DNA of 64,000 nucleotides from Campanula takesimana. Lineage: Eukaryota; Streptophyta; Magnoliopsida; Asterales; Campanulaceae. The notes below the pieces were generated by a model that saw only the letters and a list, made by a program, of their open reading frames with translations, did not search any database and was not told the origin of the DNA. Position 1 is the stretch's first letter. Every line of letters starts with the position of its first letter. The DNA lies in NCBI GenBank assembly GCA_026119855.1, contig JAOWBW010000866.1, forward strand, positions 1 through 64,000, read 5' to 3'. This document shows positions 1 to 12,383 of this stretch, piece by piece. Position numbers and translations under genes: made by a program.

Positions 1-1
1 G

Positions 2-860
2 TCGATGGAGAAGATTTATGATGTGTTTGGGTGTTCGGATGAGGACAAAGGTCGGTTTGCGCGGCTTACAAGCTTGTGGGAGCCGCCGAGCATTGGTGGA
101 AAGGTGTTAAAGCTACTTGGGATGATACTCACACGGTGTATGCGTGGGAGTTGTTTGTGCGCAAATTCAAGAGCATTCATTCCGGTTGTTGATCAAAACC
201 AAAAGGAGATCGAGCTACTCAACTTGGAGCAAGGTGTGTTGTCTATAGCACAATACTCGGCTAAGTTCATAGAATTAGCCGGTATTGCGACTATTTGGTG
301 AGACCGAGGAACAAAAGGCTATGAGATTTATTCGGGGATTGAAGACCTCCATCTGTACTCAACTTATTGCTCAACGGATTGTGACTTTTCAAGATGCGGT
401 GGACGAGCCTATTTGATAGAGCAAGATATTGGGAAGCATAAAAGGAAGACCGAGGTAGCTAACCTAGTAAGCAAGGAGCTCAAGGCAAGCCACAACACCA
501 TTCCGATAACGAGGTAACTTTGGGGGACAATCTCAGTTCCGAGGGCAACCGATCCCAAGGAACCCGGGTACCACTTCCGGGAACCAAGGGAGCCTAATTA
601 GGAAGCCTTGTACCTTTTGTCAGAAGGTAGGCCATGCGGAGGATAGGTGTTGGAAAAAGCAAGGCAAGTGTACCAATTGTGTGAAATGGGGCACTTTGCG
701 AGAGAGTGCACGAGGTACCGAGGTCAGTCATCCGGGTCAGGAGTTGGTAATAATCAGGGTCAGAAAAGGGATGTCACCGGAAGCCCAAGTCCAAGGAAGA
801 GTATTTGCCATGAATCAACAACAAGCTACTGATGATCCATCCTTATTGGAGGTATTGTTT
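2..860 (+). pseudogene. gag remnant of Tekay element A
   Basis: This encoded the nucleocapsid precursor that packages element RNA. Capsid-region residues such as SMEKIYDVFGCSDEDK are readable from base 5, and the frame then breaks repeatedly. A zinc-knuckle region follows at about 611-715: the first knuckle (C-x2-C start, GH, C) is recognisable, the second is damaged (the histidine context reads MGHF in another frame). Against element D there are several single-base indels, for example near 60, 300, 405 and 460. No frame is open for more than about 100 codons, so no Gag can be made. The N-terminal roughly 80 codons lie outside the window. Confidence 0.85.
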
Positions 861-3800
861 CTGTGTCTAATGTGAGCGCACGAGCGTTAGTAGATCCAGG
901 ATCATCTCATTAATACATTTCTGTGCAATTGCTTCCATGTTAAATGTTGCATTCGAGTCTTACGTACGTGCTAGAGGTGTCCCCACCCCTATAGGAGAAT
1001 GTTTGATTTCGGATCGAGTCTTTCGTGCTTGTGATGTGGTCATTTGTGGTCGAGTCATTTGTGCGGATTTGGTTTCTTCCTATCCAAGACTTTGATGTCA
1101 TTTTGGGTATGGATTGGTTGAGCAAGTTTCATGCTTCTGTTGATTGCCGTAAGAAAACTGTTACTTTTTCTATTCCCGATGTGCCTAAATTCGTGTTTGA
1201 GGCTTGTCCTCTGAGTAGGAAGTTCGCTTAATTTCTTATTTGAAAGCGAGAAAATTATTGCATAGTGGTTTGTGAAGGGTATTTGGCTGCTCGTTGTTCT
1301 TGATACTAGGAAAGAATCCCCTAGTTTTGATAGGTGTTCGGGTAGTCGGAATTTCCCGATGTTTCTCTACCGAGTATGATATGCCTCCCGATCGTGAGAT
1401 TGAGTTTTGTATAGATCTTTTGCCGGGTACGGCTCCGATTTCGAAAGCACCTTATAGGTTAGCTCCCGCAGAGTTGAAGGAATTGAAGGTTCAGTTGCAA
1501 GAGTTGCTGATCGAGGGTTTATCCGCCCTAGTGTTTCCCCGTGGGGAAGCACCGGTTTTGTTTGTGCGAAAGAAGACGGTTCCTTGAGATTGTGTATAGA
1601 TTACAGAAAGTTGAATCAGGTTACGGTGAAGAACAAGTATCCTCTACCGCATATTGATGATTTGTTTGATCAGCTTCAAGGGTCCCGTGGTTTTCTCTAA
1701 GCTTGATTTGAGGAGTGGGTACCATCAGTTGAAGGTTCGATCGGAGGATATTCGAGACTGCTTTTCGCACTCGGTATGGTCATTATGAGTTTTTGGTTAT
1801 GCCGTTTGGGTTGACTAATGCGCCGGCCGTATTTATGGATTTGATGAACCGTGTTTCATCCTTATCTTGATTCTTTCGTGGTGGTTTTTATTGATGATAT
1901 TCTCGTCTATTCTAAGTCTCGAGAGGAGCACGAGCAGCATTTGAGGACAGTTTTATCCGTTCTTGCGAGGGAGAATTATTTGCGAAGTTCAGTAAATGCG
2001 AATTTTGGCTCGAGAAGGTGTCATTTCTGGGTCATGTTATTTCGAAAGATGGGATTTCGGTGGATCCTTCAAAGATTGAAGCTATAGTGATGAAGAGCCC
2101 GAATCAGTGACGAGATTATAAGCTTTCTGGGTTAGCCGGTTATTACAGAAGGTTTATTGAAGGGTTTTCGAGGATTGCTACTCCGATGACTCAGTTGACC
2201 CGGAAGAATGTTCCGTTTGTGTGGACCGAGAAATGTGACAAGGGTTTCGAGAATTGAAGAAGAGGTTGACTACCGCACCGATCTTGACTTTGCCTAATGG
2301 GAGCGATGGCCTAGTGATTTATAGTGATGCTTCGAAAGAGGGTTGGGTTGTGTGTTGATGCAGAATGGGAAAGTAATTGCGTATGCTTCGAGAAGTTGAC
2401 CCCTAGTGAGCAGAATTACCCGACTCATGATATGGAGTTAGCGCTATTGTATTTGCGTTGCACAAATGGAAGCACTACCTTTATGGAGCGAAGTTCGAGA
2501 TTTTTACGGATCACAAGAGTTTGAAGTACCTTTTCTCCCAGAAAGAGTTGAATAACCGACAGCGACGATGGATGGAATTGTTGAAGGATTATGATTGCAC
2601 GATTTCTTATCATCCGGGGAAGGCGAATGTGGTAGCCGATGCGATTAGTAGAAAATCTTATGTGGCTTCGATGATGGTTCGTGATGGAAAATGCTTGAGG
2701 ATGTTCGAGATTGGTCTCCTCGTGAATCGAGACATGGGGCTATTTTTGCGAATGTTAGGGTGTCTCCGACCCTAATCAAAGGATAAAGGAAGCTCAGAAA
2801 GAAGATCCCGAGTTGGTGAAGATATGGGTAAACTGAAAGAAAAGAATTTCGAGGATTTTTCATGAGCTCGAGTGGAGTGTTGACTTTTCGTGGTCGATTG
2901 TGTGTTCCGGATGTTGATGGAATTAAACAGAGGGTTCTTGATGAGGGTCACAAATCGAGGTATACTATTTCCGGGTAGTACGAAGATGTATCAGGATTTG
3001 AAGCAACAATTTTGGTGGATTAATATGAAAAGGGAAATAGCCGAGTACGTTTCGAAGGGTTATTGTCAGCAGGTCAAAGCCGAGCATCAGAGACCCGCGG
3101 ATTACTTCGAGCCGTTAGAGATTCCCGAGTGGAAATGGGAGCATGTGACTATGGATTTCGTTACGGGACTGCCTCGTACCCGTAGGAAGTATGACAGTGT
3201 TTGGGTAATAGTGATAGATTGACCAAGAGCGCCATTTCTTGCCTATTGATTATCAGATATTCGATGGAGAAGCTTGCGACCTTTATATTGATGAGATTGT
3301 TAGATTGCATGGAGTTCCGGTTAGTATTGTGTCAGATCGAGACCCGAGGTTTACTACTCTAGATTCTGGAAGGCGTTTCAGGAAGCTTTGGGTACAGATT
3401 TGCGATTCAGCACAGCTTTTTCATCCTCAGACCGACGTCAGTCCGAGAGAAATTCAGATTCTTGAGGATATGTTGCGAGCTTGTGCGATAGACTTTTCCG
3501 ATTCTTGGGATTCGCACCTACCGTTAGTGGAATTCTCCTACAACAACAGTTATCAGGCTAGTATCGAGATGGCGCCGTTTGATGCCTTATATGGAAGAAA
3601 ATGTAGATCGCCTATTTGTTTGGATGAGGTTGGTGAAGCGAAAGTTTTGGTATTGATTTGCTTCAGGATTCAGTTGAAAAAGTTAGGGTTATCCGGGATA
3701 GATTGAAGACAGCCCAGAGTCGACATAAGAGCTACGCAGATAACCGAAGGCGAGATCTTAGTTTTCAGGTGGTGATTTGATATTCTTGAAAGTGTCTCCA

Positions 3801-4206
3801 AAGGTGTGTATTCGTAGATTTGGGGAAGAAAGGTAAATTGGCTCCGAGGTTTTTATAGGTCCGTTTGAGGTTTTGGGAAAGGTCGGACTTCTTGCGTATC
3901 GACTCGCGTTACCGTCATCCTTAGACCGGTTGCCAACGTCTTTCACGTTTCTATGCTTCGGAAGTATTTTCATGATCCGTCTCACGTGTTACCGAGGATA
4001 CCGGAGGATATTGAGCCCGATATGTCTTATGAGGAACGACCGGTTCGGATTTTAGATTCTAAAGTCCAAGAGTTGAGGAGCAAAAGTATTTCATTGGTTC
4101 GAGTTCTGTGGAGGAATCATAACATCGAGGAGTCGACTTGGGAGCTCCGAGGTGAGATCGAGAGGAATTTCCGTGGCTTTTGTTTAAGTGAGTCCGTTAA
4201 AATTCG
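861..4206 (+). pseudogene. pol remnant of Tekay element A (PR-RT-RH-IN-chromodomain)
   Basis: In order I can read the following. The aspartic protease region has a DPGSSH-like site near 893, followed at once by a TAA. Reverse transcriptase lies at about 1366-2110, with FIDDILVYSKS near 1885-1920 and an MPFGLTNAPA-type motif near 1800-1830 that element D has lost. RNase H lies at about 2270-2660 (TDHKSLKYLFSQKE near 2509). Integrase lies at about 2780-3750 (zinc-binding region, then DFVTGLP, a degraded SDRDPRF and the region after it). A chromodomain-like C-terminus ends near 4200 (LWRNHNIEESTWEL). The frame changes more than a dozen times through 1-2 base indels, many in homopolymers. This is the most decayed Tekay copy here. 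It is certainly a pseudogene; the exact indel count needs an alignment to D. Confidence 0.88.
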
Positions 4207-4215
4207 GGTCGAATT

Positions 4216-4233
4216 TTCTTTAAGGGGAGTGAA
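4216..4233 (+). promoter_or_regulatory. polypurine tract of element A
   Basis: The purine-rich run AAGGGGAGTGAA sits directly before the LTR start TGTCACG. This is the position and composition of the plus-strand primer used in reverse transcription. Elements B and D have the same tract with one more G. Confidence 0.85.
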
Positions 4234-6221
4234 TGTCACGACCCGAAATATAGGCTCTATTTTATTAGTAATTAAATGATTTTTATTTAATTATTTTATT
4301 GCTTATTTATTTATTTAAGTTATTATTTATTTAAATAATTATGTGTGCATTTATGTGTTATAATTATTTTAGCCTAGCTTTGTATTCGAGTTATTTGGGC
4401 TAGTGTGGAAGTGTTGGTCTTATTGTTAGTAGGAGTGTAGTGCTGGTGGGTAGTGTAGTGGAGGGGCCTAAGTGCAAGTTTTTTTGAATAATTCCCTTAT
4501 TCCCCTACTCCCCTCACCTTCTCCCTCACCCTCCCATTCTTCTCCTCCCAGCAATCTCTCTCCAAGGTAGAAAAGGGTAAGTTTTCTTTCATTCCTTCTC
4601 TATTCATTTACTCTTCTTCCTCTCATCTTCTCTCATTTCTTCAAACGTAAACCTTGCTTAGATCGTCGATAGGATCGCGTAGAGCCAAAAAGAATCGAAT
4701 TCCGTCGACTTTCATTATTTTCAAGTAAGTTACTTTTCCCCCATTTGATGCTAAATGTTCATATCATGTTTATATGATGATTAATGTGCCACATTTGAAG
4801 TTGGTTGTATTTGAATTTGTTTGGAATTTTATTTGAGTTTTGGTAAAATGGTGAAACTTGAATGTTGGTTTTGATTCTTGGTTTTGGTCTATTATGGTGT
4901 GTTTAGACTCCATTCTAGTTATAAATGATGTTTGGATACCTTAGAAACCATCTTGGGAGTGTTGATTGTGGGTATTGTGAATTTGGTATAAAATGGCAAG
5001 GAAATGTGAAGGACCCAGCTCTGGTTTTTCCCCAGTCCGTAGACCAGGCGCCCGCCTGTGTTGACCCAGGCGCCCGCCCTACATGACCTTTTTAGTGGCC
5101 AGACCTTCTGGTCAATCAAGCCCCGCCTGCCCCCTTTCCAGGCGCCCGCCCGCCCCTGTTCCAGGATTTTGACCTTTTGCTTGGTTTAAGACTTAAGGCT
5201 TAATTAGTTTAGGGTTGTTGCTCTAATTAACTTAGATAACACCGTGGAACACTTTATAGTGTGGATTTGATTCTTTTGTGAATAAATGTGATGTGAAATT
5301 TATTTAAGTACCATTTTGGTAATGTAGTTCACCTTTGTGTGCGATTTGGATTGGTTTACCTTTGTGGTAATTTATTGGATTGGTTCCCTACTTTGGAACC
5401 TTAAGTTGTTCATTCATGCTAAATTATTATTACTTAGCATTTATTTGAAAGTCCAGCTGGTATTTTGTGTGTGTTTGGGCGATGGGAAAGATTATAATGG
5501 CAAAGCCAAGTCCATTATAATGTTGACCATTGTTTTGCCCCTTCTTTACCTCCTTCTCCAGATTGGCCTTGGAAAGGATAAGTCAGCGTTCCTTTGTGAA
5601 TGTATCTGGCTAGCGGTATGACTTTGTGTCATGATCCTTGTCCTTTGTGACACTGTTATGGTTATTGTTCCGGTACCGGGGTTTTCTCTTCGGCTTTCAT
5701 GCTATTATGAAGATGATGATTGGTTGATTATTGAAGCTGCGCAGCGATCCTTTATTTGGATGTTCCGGTTTGGAAACCTTGGCTATATCCTTTGTTATGT
5801 GTTTATTTCCGCTGCTATCTGTTCTATGATAATTGCTATGTGCTATGTGATAATAATATCGTTTATTGCTTATTGCATTATAGCATGTCATGTAGTTGCA
5901 TAGTAACTTATTGAGATTTATCTCACCCCTTTTCTCTTTTATCTTTGTTTTTTCCTTAACCCCCCCCCCCAGGTGCTAAGGATTAGTCTCGCTGATCACG
6001 AGAACGAGGACGTCATTAGGATTTGTATATTTTGTAACTTTGGTGTATGAACTTGTGGAGTTTGTACTAGTTTTACCTTGTTGTTCAAAATGTTTTGTAA
6101 ACTTTGGATCATCACCTTTTGGTATTAAATGAAATTTTTAACTTCAGTATTTCTGAGTTTTGGTTTTAGAGTCGACGTCCAGATCGCGGTCCCGGGGCCC
6201 GCGGGGTCCGGGGTCGCGACA
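4234..6221 (+). repeat. 3' LTR of Tekay element A (1988 bp)
   Basis: It begins TGTCACGACCCG and ends GGGTCGCGACA, like the LTRs of B and D. The AT-rich first 100 bases, a polypyrimidine stretch near 4490-4630, the GATCGTCGATAGGATC block near 4661 and the C-run near 5960 all recur in the other copies. Compared with B and D this copy lacks about 120 bp near 6015. The junction lies at a GACGTC hexamer that flanks the missing segment in the other copies, which suggests deletion between direct repeats. Confidence 0.93.
5044..5158 (+). repeat. GC-rich short-repeat array in LTR A
   Basis: Three copies of AGGCGCCCGCC stand in an otherwise AT-rich LTR. The same LTR position holds different GC-rich words in B and D (AGGCGCGCGCACCCTCC) and in C (TGCGGTCGCCCA on the + strand), so the array is subfamily-specific. 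Confidence 0.8.
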
Positions 6222-8180
6222 GGTACAACTATCCCAAAATGGTTACACATTTACATAATGTAAACCAACCTATAACAACCTTCCCCAAAAGAATATAACC
6301 ACGCTCGACGTCCTCTTTCTCGTGATCAGTGAGACTAATCCTTAGCACCTGGGGGGGGGTAAGGAAAAACAAGATAAAAGAAAAGGGGGTGAGATAAATC
6401 TCAATAAGTTACTAATGCAACTAAATGACATGCTATGATGCACTAAGCAATAAACAATAATAATTATCACATAGCACATAGCAATTATCATATATCAGAT
6501 AGCAGAGGAAATAAACACATAACAAAGGATATAGCCAAGGTTTTCCAAACCGGAACATCCAAATAAAGGATCGCTGCGCAACTTCAATAATCAACAAATC
6601 ATCATCTTCATAATGACATGAAAGCCGAAGAGGAAACCCCCGGTACCGGAACCAATAACCATAACAGTGTCACAAAGGACAAGGACCATGACACAAAGTC
6701 ATGCCCGTTAGCCAGATACATTCACAAAGGAACGCTGACTTATCCTTTCCAAGGCCAATCTGGAGAAGGGGTATAGAAGGGGGCAAAACAATGGTCAACA
6801 TTATAATGGACTTGGCTTTGCCATTATAATCTTTCCCATCGCCCGATGCAACAAATATGCCAGCTGGGCTTCCAAATAAATGCCAAGTAATAATAATTTA
6901 GCATGAATGAACAACTTAAGGTTCCAAAGTAGGGAACCAATCCAATTAAATCACCACAAAGGTAAACCAATACAAACCGTGCATCAAAGATGAACCACAT
7001 TCCCAAAATGATACTTAATCAAATTCCATCATATTTATTCACAAAAGAATCAAACCCAATCAATAAAGTGTTCCAACAATGACACTTAACACTTACTTAA
7101 TTTCAAACACAAACTTGATCACAAAGGACTCAATTCTATCACTAGAATGCACTACAATGTTCACTAAGGTCAACTAGGAGGACACCCAAGATTTAGACCA
7201 AAGCACGTTCTTCAATCACACAAATTAACCAAATGTAAAGTTTCAGGGGTTCTGTGCGGCTGCCCAAAGTGGGTTGTGCGGTCGCCCAAAAAGCCAGCAA
7301 AACAAGAACAAAAGCCTTCAGAAAGATGCGCGGTCGCCCAGGAAGTTTTGTGCGGCCGCCCAATCTTCCGGATTGCCAGAAATCGGGAAGAACAACATGG
7401 GTTCTTCCATTTTTATACCCAAAACACATTTCCACCCAAAATCCAACATTCCAACTAGCATACTAATGTACCAAAACAACTTATAAGTCTAAAAAGACTC
7501 CTAAAACAACATTTAACAACCAAAATCAAGAATCAAACCCAACATTCAAGTTTTCACCATTTTTTATCAAAACCCAAAATAAATTCCAAACAAATTCAAA
7601 ACCCAACCAAACTTCAAATGTAACACATCAATCATCATATAAACGTGATATGAACATTTTAGCATCGAAATGGGGGGAAAAGTAACTTACTTGATAAATC
7701 TCAAAGTTGATGGATTTCAAATCTTTTTGGTTCTACGCGATCCTATCGACGATCTAAACAATGTTCACGTTTTAAGAAATGAATAATAATGAGAGGAAGA
7801 AGGAGTAAATGAAGAGAGATGAAGAGGGAGAGAACTTACCCACAATGCTAGAGAGAGAGAGAGTTTCCAGGGAATGGATTGAGAGAGTGAGGGAGAAGGT
7901 GAGGGAGGTGAGGGGAGTAGGGAAATAATTCGAAATGTTACACTTAGGCCCCCTCTCTCACACTACACACAAATACTACACTCCCTACTAACAATTAAGA
8001 CCCAACAATACCACACTAACCCAAATGACCCAAATAAAATGCTAGGCATAAATATTATAACACATAAAATGCACACATAATATTTAAATAAATAATAATT
8101 TAAATAAATAAATAAGAAAATAATTAAATAAAAATTATTTAATTACTAATAAAATAGAGCCTATATTTCGGGTCGTGACA
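6222..8180 (-). repeat. Inverted, truncated Tekay LTR (C)
   Basis: Read on the minus strand it starts at 8180 with TGTCACGACCCGAAATATAG and runs through the whole LTR to an internal point about 240 bp short of the normal end. That point abuts LTR A exactly at 6221/6222. The simplest reading is that A inserted into this LTR and the missing part lies upstream of A, outside the window. At 8180/8181 it abuts Tekay pol in the middle of RNase H, so C in turn appears to sit inside element B. The right flank ACCGC (8181-8185) is then the expected 5 bp target duplication. Confidence 0.9.
7255..7370 (-). repeat. GC-rich short-repeat array in LTR C
   Basis: Four variants of TGCGGYCGCCCA occur (near 7256, 7276, 7328 and 7350), at the LTR position that holds other GC-rich words in A, B and D. 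NotI-like GCGGCCGC occurs once. Confidence 0.75.
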
Positions 8181-10126
8181 ACCGCTCCGATCTTGACTTT
8201 GCCTAATGGAAGCGATGGTCTAGTGATTTACAGTGATGCTTTGAAAGAGGGTTTGGGTTGTGTGTTGATGCAGAACGGGAAAGTAATTGCTTATGCTTCG
8301 AGGAAGTTGACCCCTAGTGAACAGAATTACCCCACTCACGATATGGAGTTGGCGGCGATAGTCTTTGCGTTGCACAAATGGAAGCATTACCTTTATGGAG
8401 CGAAGTTTTAGATTTTTACCGATCACAAGAGTTTGAAATACCTTTTCTCCCAGAAAGAGTTGAATAATAGGCAACGCCGATGGATGAAATTGTTGAAGGA
8501 TTATGATTGTACGATTTCTTATCATACGGGGAAGGCGAATGTGGTAGCCGACGCGATTAGTAGAAAGTCTTATGTGGCATCAATGATGGTCCGTGAGTGG
8601 AAAATGCTTGAGGATGTTCGAGATTGGTCTCCTCGTGAATCGAGACATGGGGATATTTTTGCGAATATTAGGGTATCTCCGACCCCTAATTCAGAGGATA
8701 AAGGAAGCTCAGAAAGAAGATCCCGAGTTGGTGAGGATAATGGGTAAATTGAAGGAAAAGAACTACGAGGATTTTTCTTTCAGTTCGAATGGAGTTTTGA
8801 CTTTCCGTGATTGTTTGTGTGTACCCGATGTTGGTGGAATAAAGAGGCAAGTTTTAGATGAAGGTCACAAATCCCGGTATACCATTCATCCCGGTAGTAC
8901 GAAGATGTATCAAAATTTGAAACAACACTTTTGGTGGAACAACATGAAAAGGGAAATAGCGGAGTATGTTTCGAAGTGTCTAACTTGTCAGCAGGTCAAA
9001 GCTGAGCATCAGAGACCCGCAGGACTACTTCAGCCGTTAGAGATTCCCGAGTGGAAATGGGAGCATGTGACTATGGATTTCGTCACGGGACTACCTCGTA
9101 CCCGTAGGAAGTATGACAGTGTATGGGTAATCGTGGATAGACTTACCAAGAGTGCAAATTTCTTGCCTATTGATATCAGATACTCGATGGAGAAACTTGC
9201 GACCCTTTACATTGATGAGATTGTGAGATTACATGGGGTTCCGGTTAGCATTGTGTTCAGATCGAGACCCGAGGTTTACTTCTAGATTTTGGAAGGCGTT
9301 TCAGGAAGCTTGGGTACAGATTTGCGTTTTAGTACAGCTTTTCACCCTCAGACCGACGGTCAATCCGAGAGGACTATTCAGATTCTTGAGGATATGTTGC
9401 GAGCTTGTGCGATAGACTTTTCCGATTCTTGGGATAGACATTTACCATTGGTGGAATTCTCTTACAACAACAGTTATCAGGCTAGTATCGAGATGGCACC
9501 TTATGAGGCCTTATATGGGAGAAAATGTAGATCGCCTATCTGTTGGGATGAGGTCGGTGAGGCGAAAATCGTGGGTAGTGATTTTCTTCAGGATTCAGTT
9601 GAGAAAGTTAGAGTTATCCGGGATCGATTGCAAACAGCCCAGAGTTGACACAAGAGCTATGCAGATAACCGAAGGCGAGATCTTAGTTTTCAGACCGGTG
9701 ATTTTGTGTTCTTGAAAGTATCTCCGAAGGTGGGTATTCGAAGGTTCGGGAAGAAAGGCAAATTGGCTCCGAGGTTTATAGGTCCGTTTGAGATTTTGGG
9801 AAAGGTGGGACTTCTTGCGTATCGACTCGCGTTACCGTCATCCTTAGACCGTTTGCACAACGTCTTCCACGTTTCTATGCTTCAGAAGTATGTTCATGAT
9901 TCATCTCACGTGTTACCGAGGTACCGGAGGATATAGAGCCCGATATGACTTATGAGGAACGACCGTTCGGATTTTAGATGCCAAAGTCCAAGAATTGAGA
10001 AACAAAAGCATTGCGTTGGTTCGAGTTCTTTGGAGGAATCATAATGTTGAAGAATCGACATGGGAGCTCCGAGATGAGATCGAGAGGAAATATCCGTGGC
10101 TTTTTAATTCGGGTAAGTCTCGTTAA
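8181..10126 (+). pseudogene. pol fragment of Tekay element B (RNase H, integrase, chromodomain)
   Basis: RNase H is readable from 8181 (YSDALKEGLGCVLMQNGK, then TDHKSLKYLFSQKE). Integrase runs from about 8690: the HHCC region includes KCLTCQQVK near 8970, and the catalytic core has MDFVTGLP near 9072, the aspartate region near 9250 and the glutamate in SERTIQILED near 9367. The C-terminal chromodomain-like tail ends at the TAA at 10124. Visible damage is an in-frame TAG near 8409, a +1 shift near 8688 (extra C), a +1 shift near 9254 (extra T inside the SDRDP motif), a further indel near 9311, a TGA near 9647 and indels near 9920-9965. It is less decayed than A, but no active integrase is encoded. 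Gag, protease and reverse transcriptase are absent from the window. Confidence 0.9.
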
Positions 10127-10144
10127 AATTCGGGTCGAATTTTC

Positions 10145-10160
10145 TTTAAGGGGGAGTGAA
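10145..10160 (+). promoter_or_regulatory. polypurine tract of element B
   Basis: TTAAGGGGGAGTGAA directly precedes the LTR start TGTCACG, as in element D. Confidence 0.85.
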
Positions 10161-12383
10161 TGTCACGACCCTAGGCTCTATTTTATTAGTAAAATAAATA
10201 ATTATTATTTTTTTTTTGCTTACTTATTTATTTAAATTATTATTCATTTAAATATTTATGTGTGCATTTTATGTTCATAATAATTATGCCTGGCATTTTA
10301 TTTGAGTCATTTGGGCTAGTGTAGCATTGTTGGGTCTTAATTGTTAGTGGAGAGTGTAAGTAATTGTGTTAGTAGATGGGAAGGGGTCTAAGTGTAAGTT
10401 TTTGAAATAATTTCCCCTACTCCCTCCCTACTCCTTCTCTTCTCCCTCACCTCTTCCATCAACCTACTCCCTCATTTCTTCTCCCAGCTCATCTCTCTCT
10501 CTCTCTCTTCCATAGCAAAAGGTAAGTTTTTCTCTCTTCCTTCTCTCTTCATTTCCTTCCTCTTCCTCTCATTATTTCTCATTTCTTAAAACATGAAACT
10601 TGTTTAGATCGTCGATAGGATCGTAGGAAGCCAAGAAATTTCGAGTTCCGTCACCTTTGAGAAAATCCGGGTAAGTTACCTTCCCCCCATTTTTATGCTA
10701 GAAATGTCATTCCATGTTTAGATGATAATAAGAATGCCATTTATTGCTTCTTGGGTTAATTTGAGAGTGATCTATATTTTTGTTCATTTTGTTGTAAAAT
10801 TTTGGTATTTGAATCATCCCTTGATTGGGGTTGTCCAGACGATGTTCTAGGGTCCTTTTTGGCTTCTAAATGGTTTGGGTACATTTGGTTACTACTTGGT
10901 AGTGTTAACTTTGAATTTGGGTATGAAAATGGTGGATTTGTGTTGATTTTCGAATAAGAACCTAGGAAGGAAGATCTGGGTTTGCTGTTCTTCCTTGGAG
11001 GCGCGCACATCCCCTGCGTATGAGGCGCGCGCACCCTCCTCTCCCCCTTTCTGGTAAAACCTTCTGATGGATGGAGGCGCACGCACCCTCCCATAGGAGG
11101 CGCGCGCACCCTCTCCTCCTCCAAACTTGATTTTCCTGCTGATCAAAGGAGGCGCGCGCACCCTCCCATAGGAGGCGCGCGCACCCTCTCCCCTGGTGTG
11201 AAATTTATTTCCCTTTTTGTCCAATCTTTTGAGAGCCATATCTCCCTCATCCGGACTCCATTTTAGGTGTATAAATTATCGTTTTAAAGCTCTCCTTGAG
11301 CTCTTCGAGGTGAGTGAGTAGTTTTGGTTGTGTTCTTGAGTTAACTGGACCCTTTGTGATTGAACGTGATATGGGAATTGTGTTATCATGGTTGAGATTA
11401 TTGGAACACCTTACTGGTGTGGTTGGTTCATTTCATCTTATTGGTGATCACTTTGTATGGTTCCCTACTTTGGAATCAATGGTTGTTTATCGTGCTAGTG
11501 TTTTATTACTTAGCCTTTACTTGAAAGTCCAGCTGGTTAATTGTGTATCGAGTCAGGCAATGGAAAATGCTATAATGGCACAAGCCAAGTCCAGTATAGC
11601 ATCGCCCATTGGTCCTTGTTTCCTCATCCAGATTGGCCTTGGATGGGATGAGCTAGCTCCTTTTGTGAGTATTCTAGCTACACGTTTTGGAGCATGTGTT
11701 TGTGGCATGGCTCCCGCCCTTTGTGGCATGTTACTTTGTTATTGGTTCCGGTACCGGGGATTTCTCTTCAGCTTTCATGCTATTATGAAGATGATGATTT
11801 ATTGGTTATTGAAGCTGCGCAGCGACCTTTATTTGGTTCTTTCAGTTGGAAAACCTTGGCTAATATCCTTTGTTAATTGTTTATTGCCGCTGCTATCTGA
11901 TATATGATAATTGCTATGTGTTATGTGATTTATTATTGATTATTGCATCATAGCATGTCATGTAGTTGCATTAGTAACTTATTGAGATTTATCTCACCCC
12001 CTTTCTTTTTATCTTTGTTTTTCCTTAACCGCCCCCCCCCCCCAGGACCAAGGAATTAGACTCGCTGATCACGAGGACGTCGCGAGGGTTGAGCTTTTGG
12101 GGCAAGTGTATATTGGTGGGTTTACATTATATATATGTGTAACTCTTTTGGGGATAATTGTACCACACTTTGACGTCACTAAGATTTGTATATTTTATTA
12201 TTTTGTAGTGTGAGCTTATGGGGCTTATACTAGTACATTGTCGTTGTTAAATTGTTTTCCAAAACCTTGTGTTACCATCTTTTGTTATGAAATGAAATTT
12301 TTATCTCTGATATTTTGGTGTTCTGATTAGTAAGTCGACGTCCAGCTCGCGCACTCCGGGCCCGCGGGGTCGGGGTCGCGACA
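10161..12383 (+). repeat. 3' LTR of Tekay element B (2223 bp)
   Basis: It starts TGTCACGACC, lacks the following CGAAAT of the sister LTRs, and ends GGGGTCGCGACA. It keeps the segment that LTR A has lost. The C-run at about 12030 is the longest of the set. No second LTR of B is in the window for an age estimate. Confidence 0.92.
10997..11195 (+). repeat. GC-rich short-repeat array in LTR B
   Basis: About six copies of GGAGGCGCRCGCACCCTCC occur, some joined by CCATA. The array also creates antisense reading frames with a repeated GARASYGRVRAPP-like peptide, which I regard as a by-product. Confidence 0.82.

Larger units (their letters stand above)
1..6221 (+). mobile_element. Ty3/gypsy Tekay-type element A, 3' part
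   Basis: The segment runs from mid-gag through pol and a polypurine tract into a full 3' LTR. It is collinear with the complete element D (56641-62991) at roughly constant offset, which fixes its order gag, protease, reverse transcriptase, RNase H, integrase and a chromodomain-like tail. The 5' LTR and the start of gag lie upstream of the window. The LTR ends exactly at 6221, where an inverted LTR of the same family begins at an internal position. That is what insertion of A into LTR C would leave. The expected right-hand target duplication is then GGTAC at 6222-6226. Confidence 0.9.
8181..12383 (+). mobile_element. Ty3/gypsy Tekay-type element B, 3' part
   Basis: It consists of the 3' half of pol, a polypurine tract (10145-10160) and a complete 3' LTR. 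Pol begins abruptly in RNase H exactly where the inverted LTR C ends, so the 5' part of B should lie upstream of the window beyond elements A and C. The right target duplication would be CGTAC (12384-12388). Confidence 0.88.

Noticed and set aside
5337..5903. Hydrophobic frames inside LTR A (about 90 codons each)
   Set aside because: They lie inside the LTR, are not kept in the B, C and D copies and have no start context or domain.
10756..11239. Antisense frames in LTR B with a repeated GARASYGRVRAPP-like peptide
   Set aside because: They arise from the GC-rich repeat words of the LTR; the other LTRs break the frame and no domain is recognisable.
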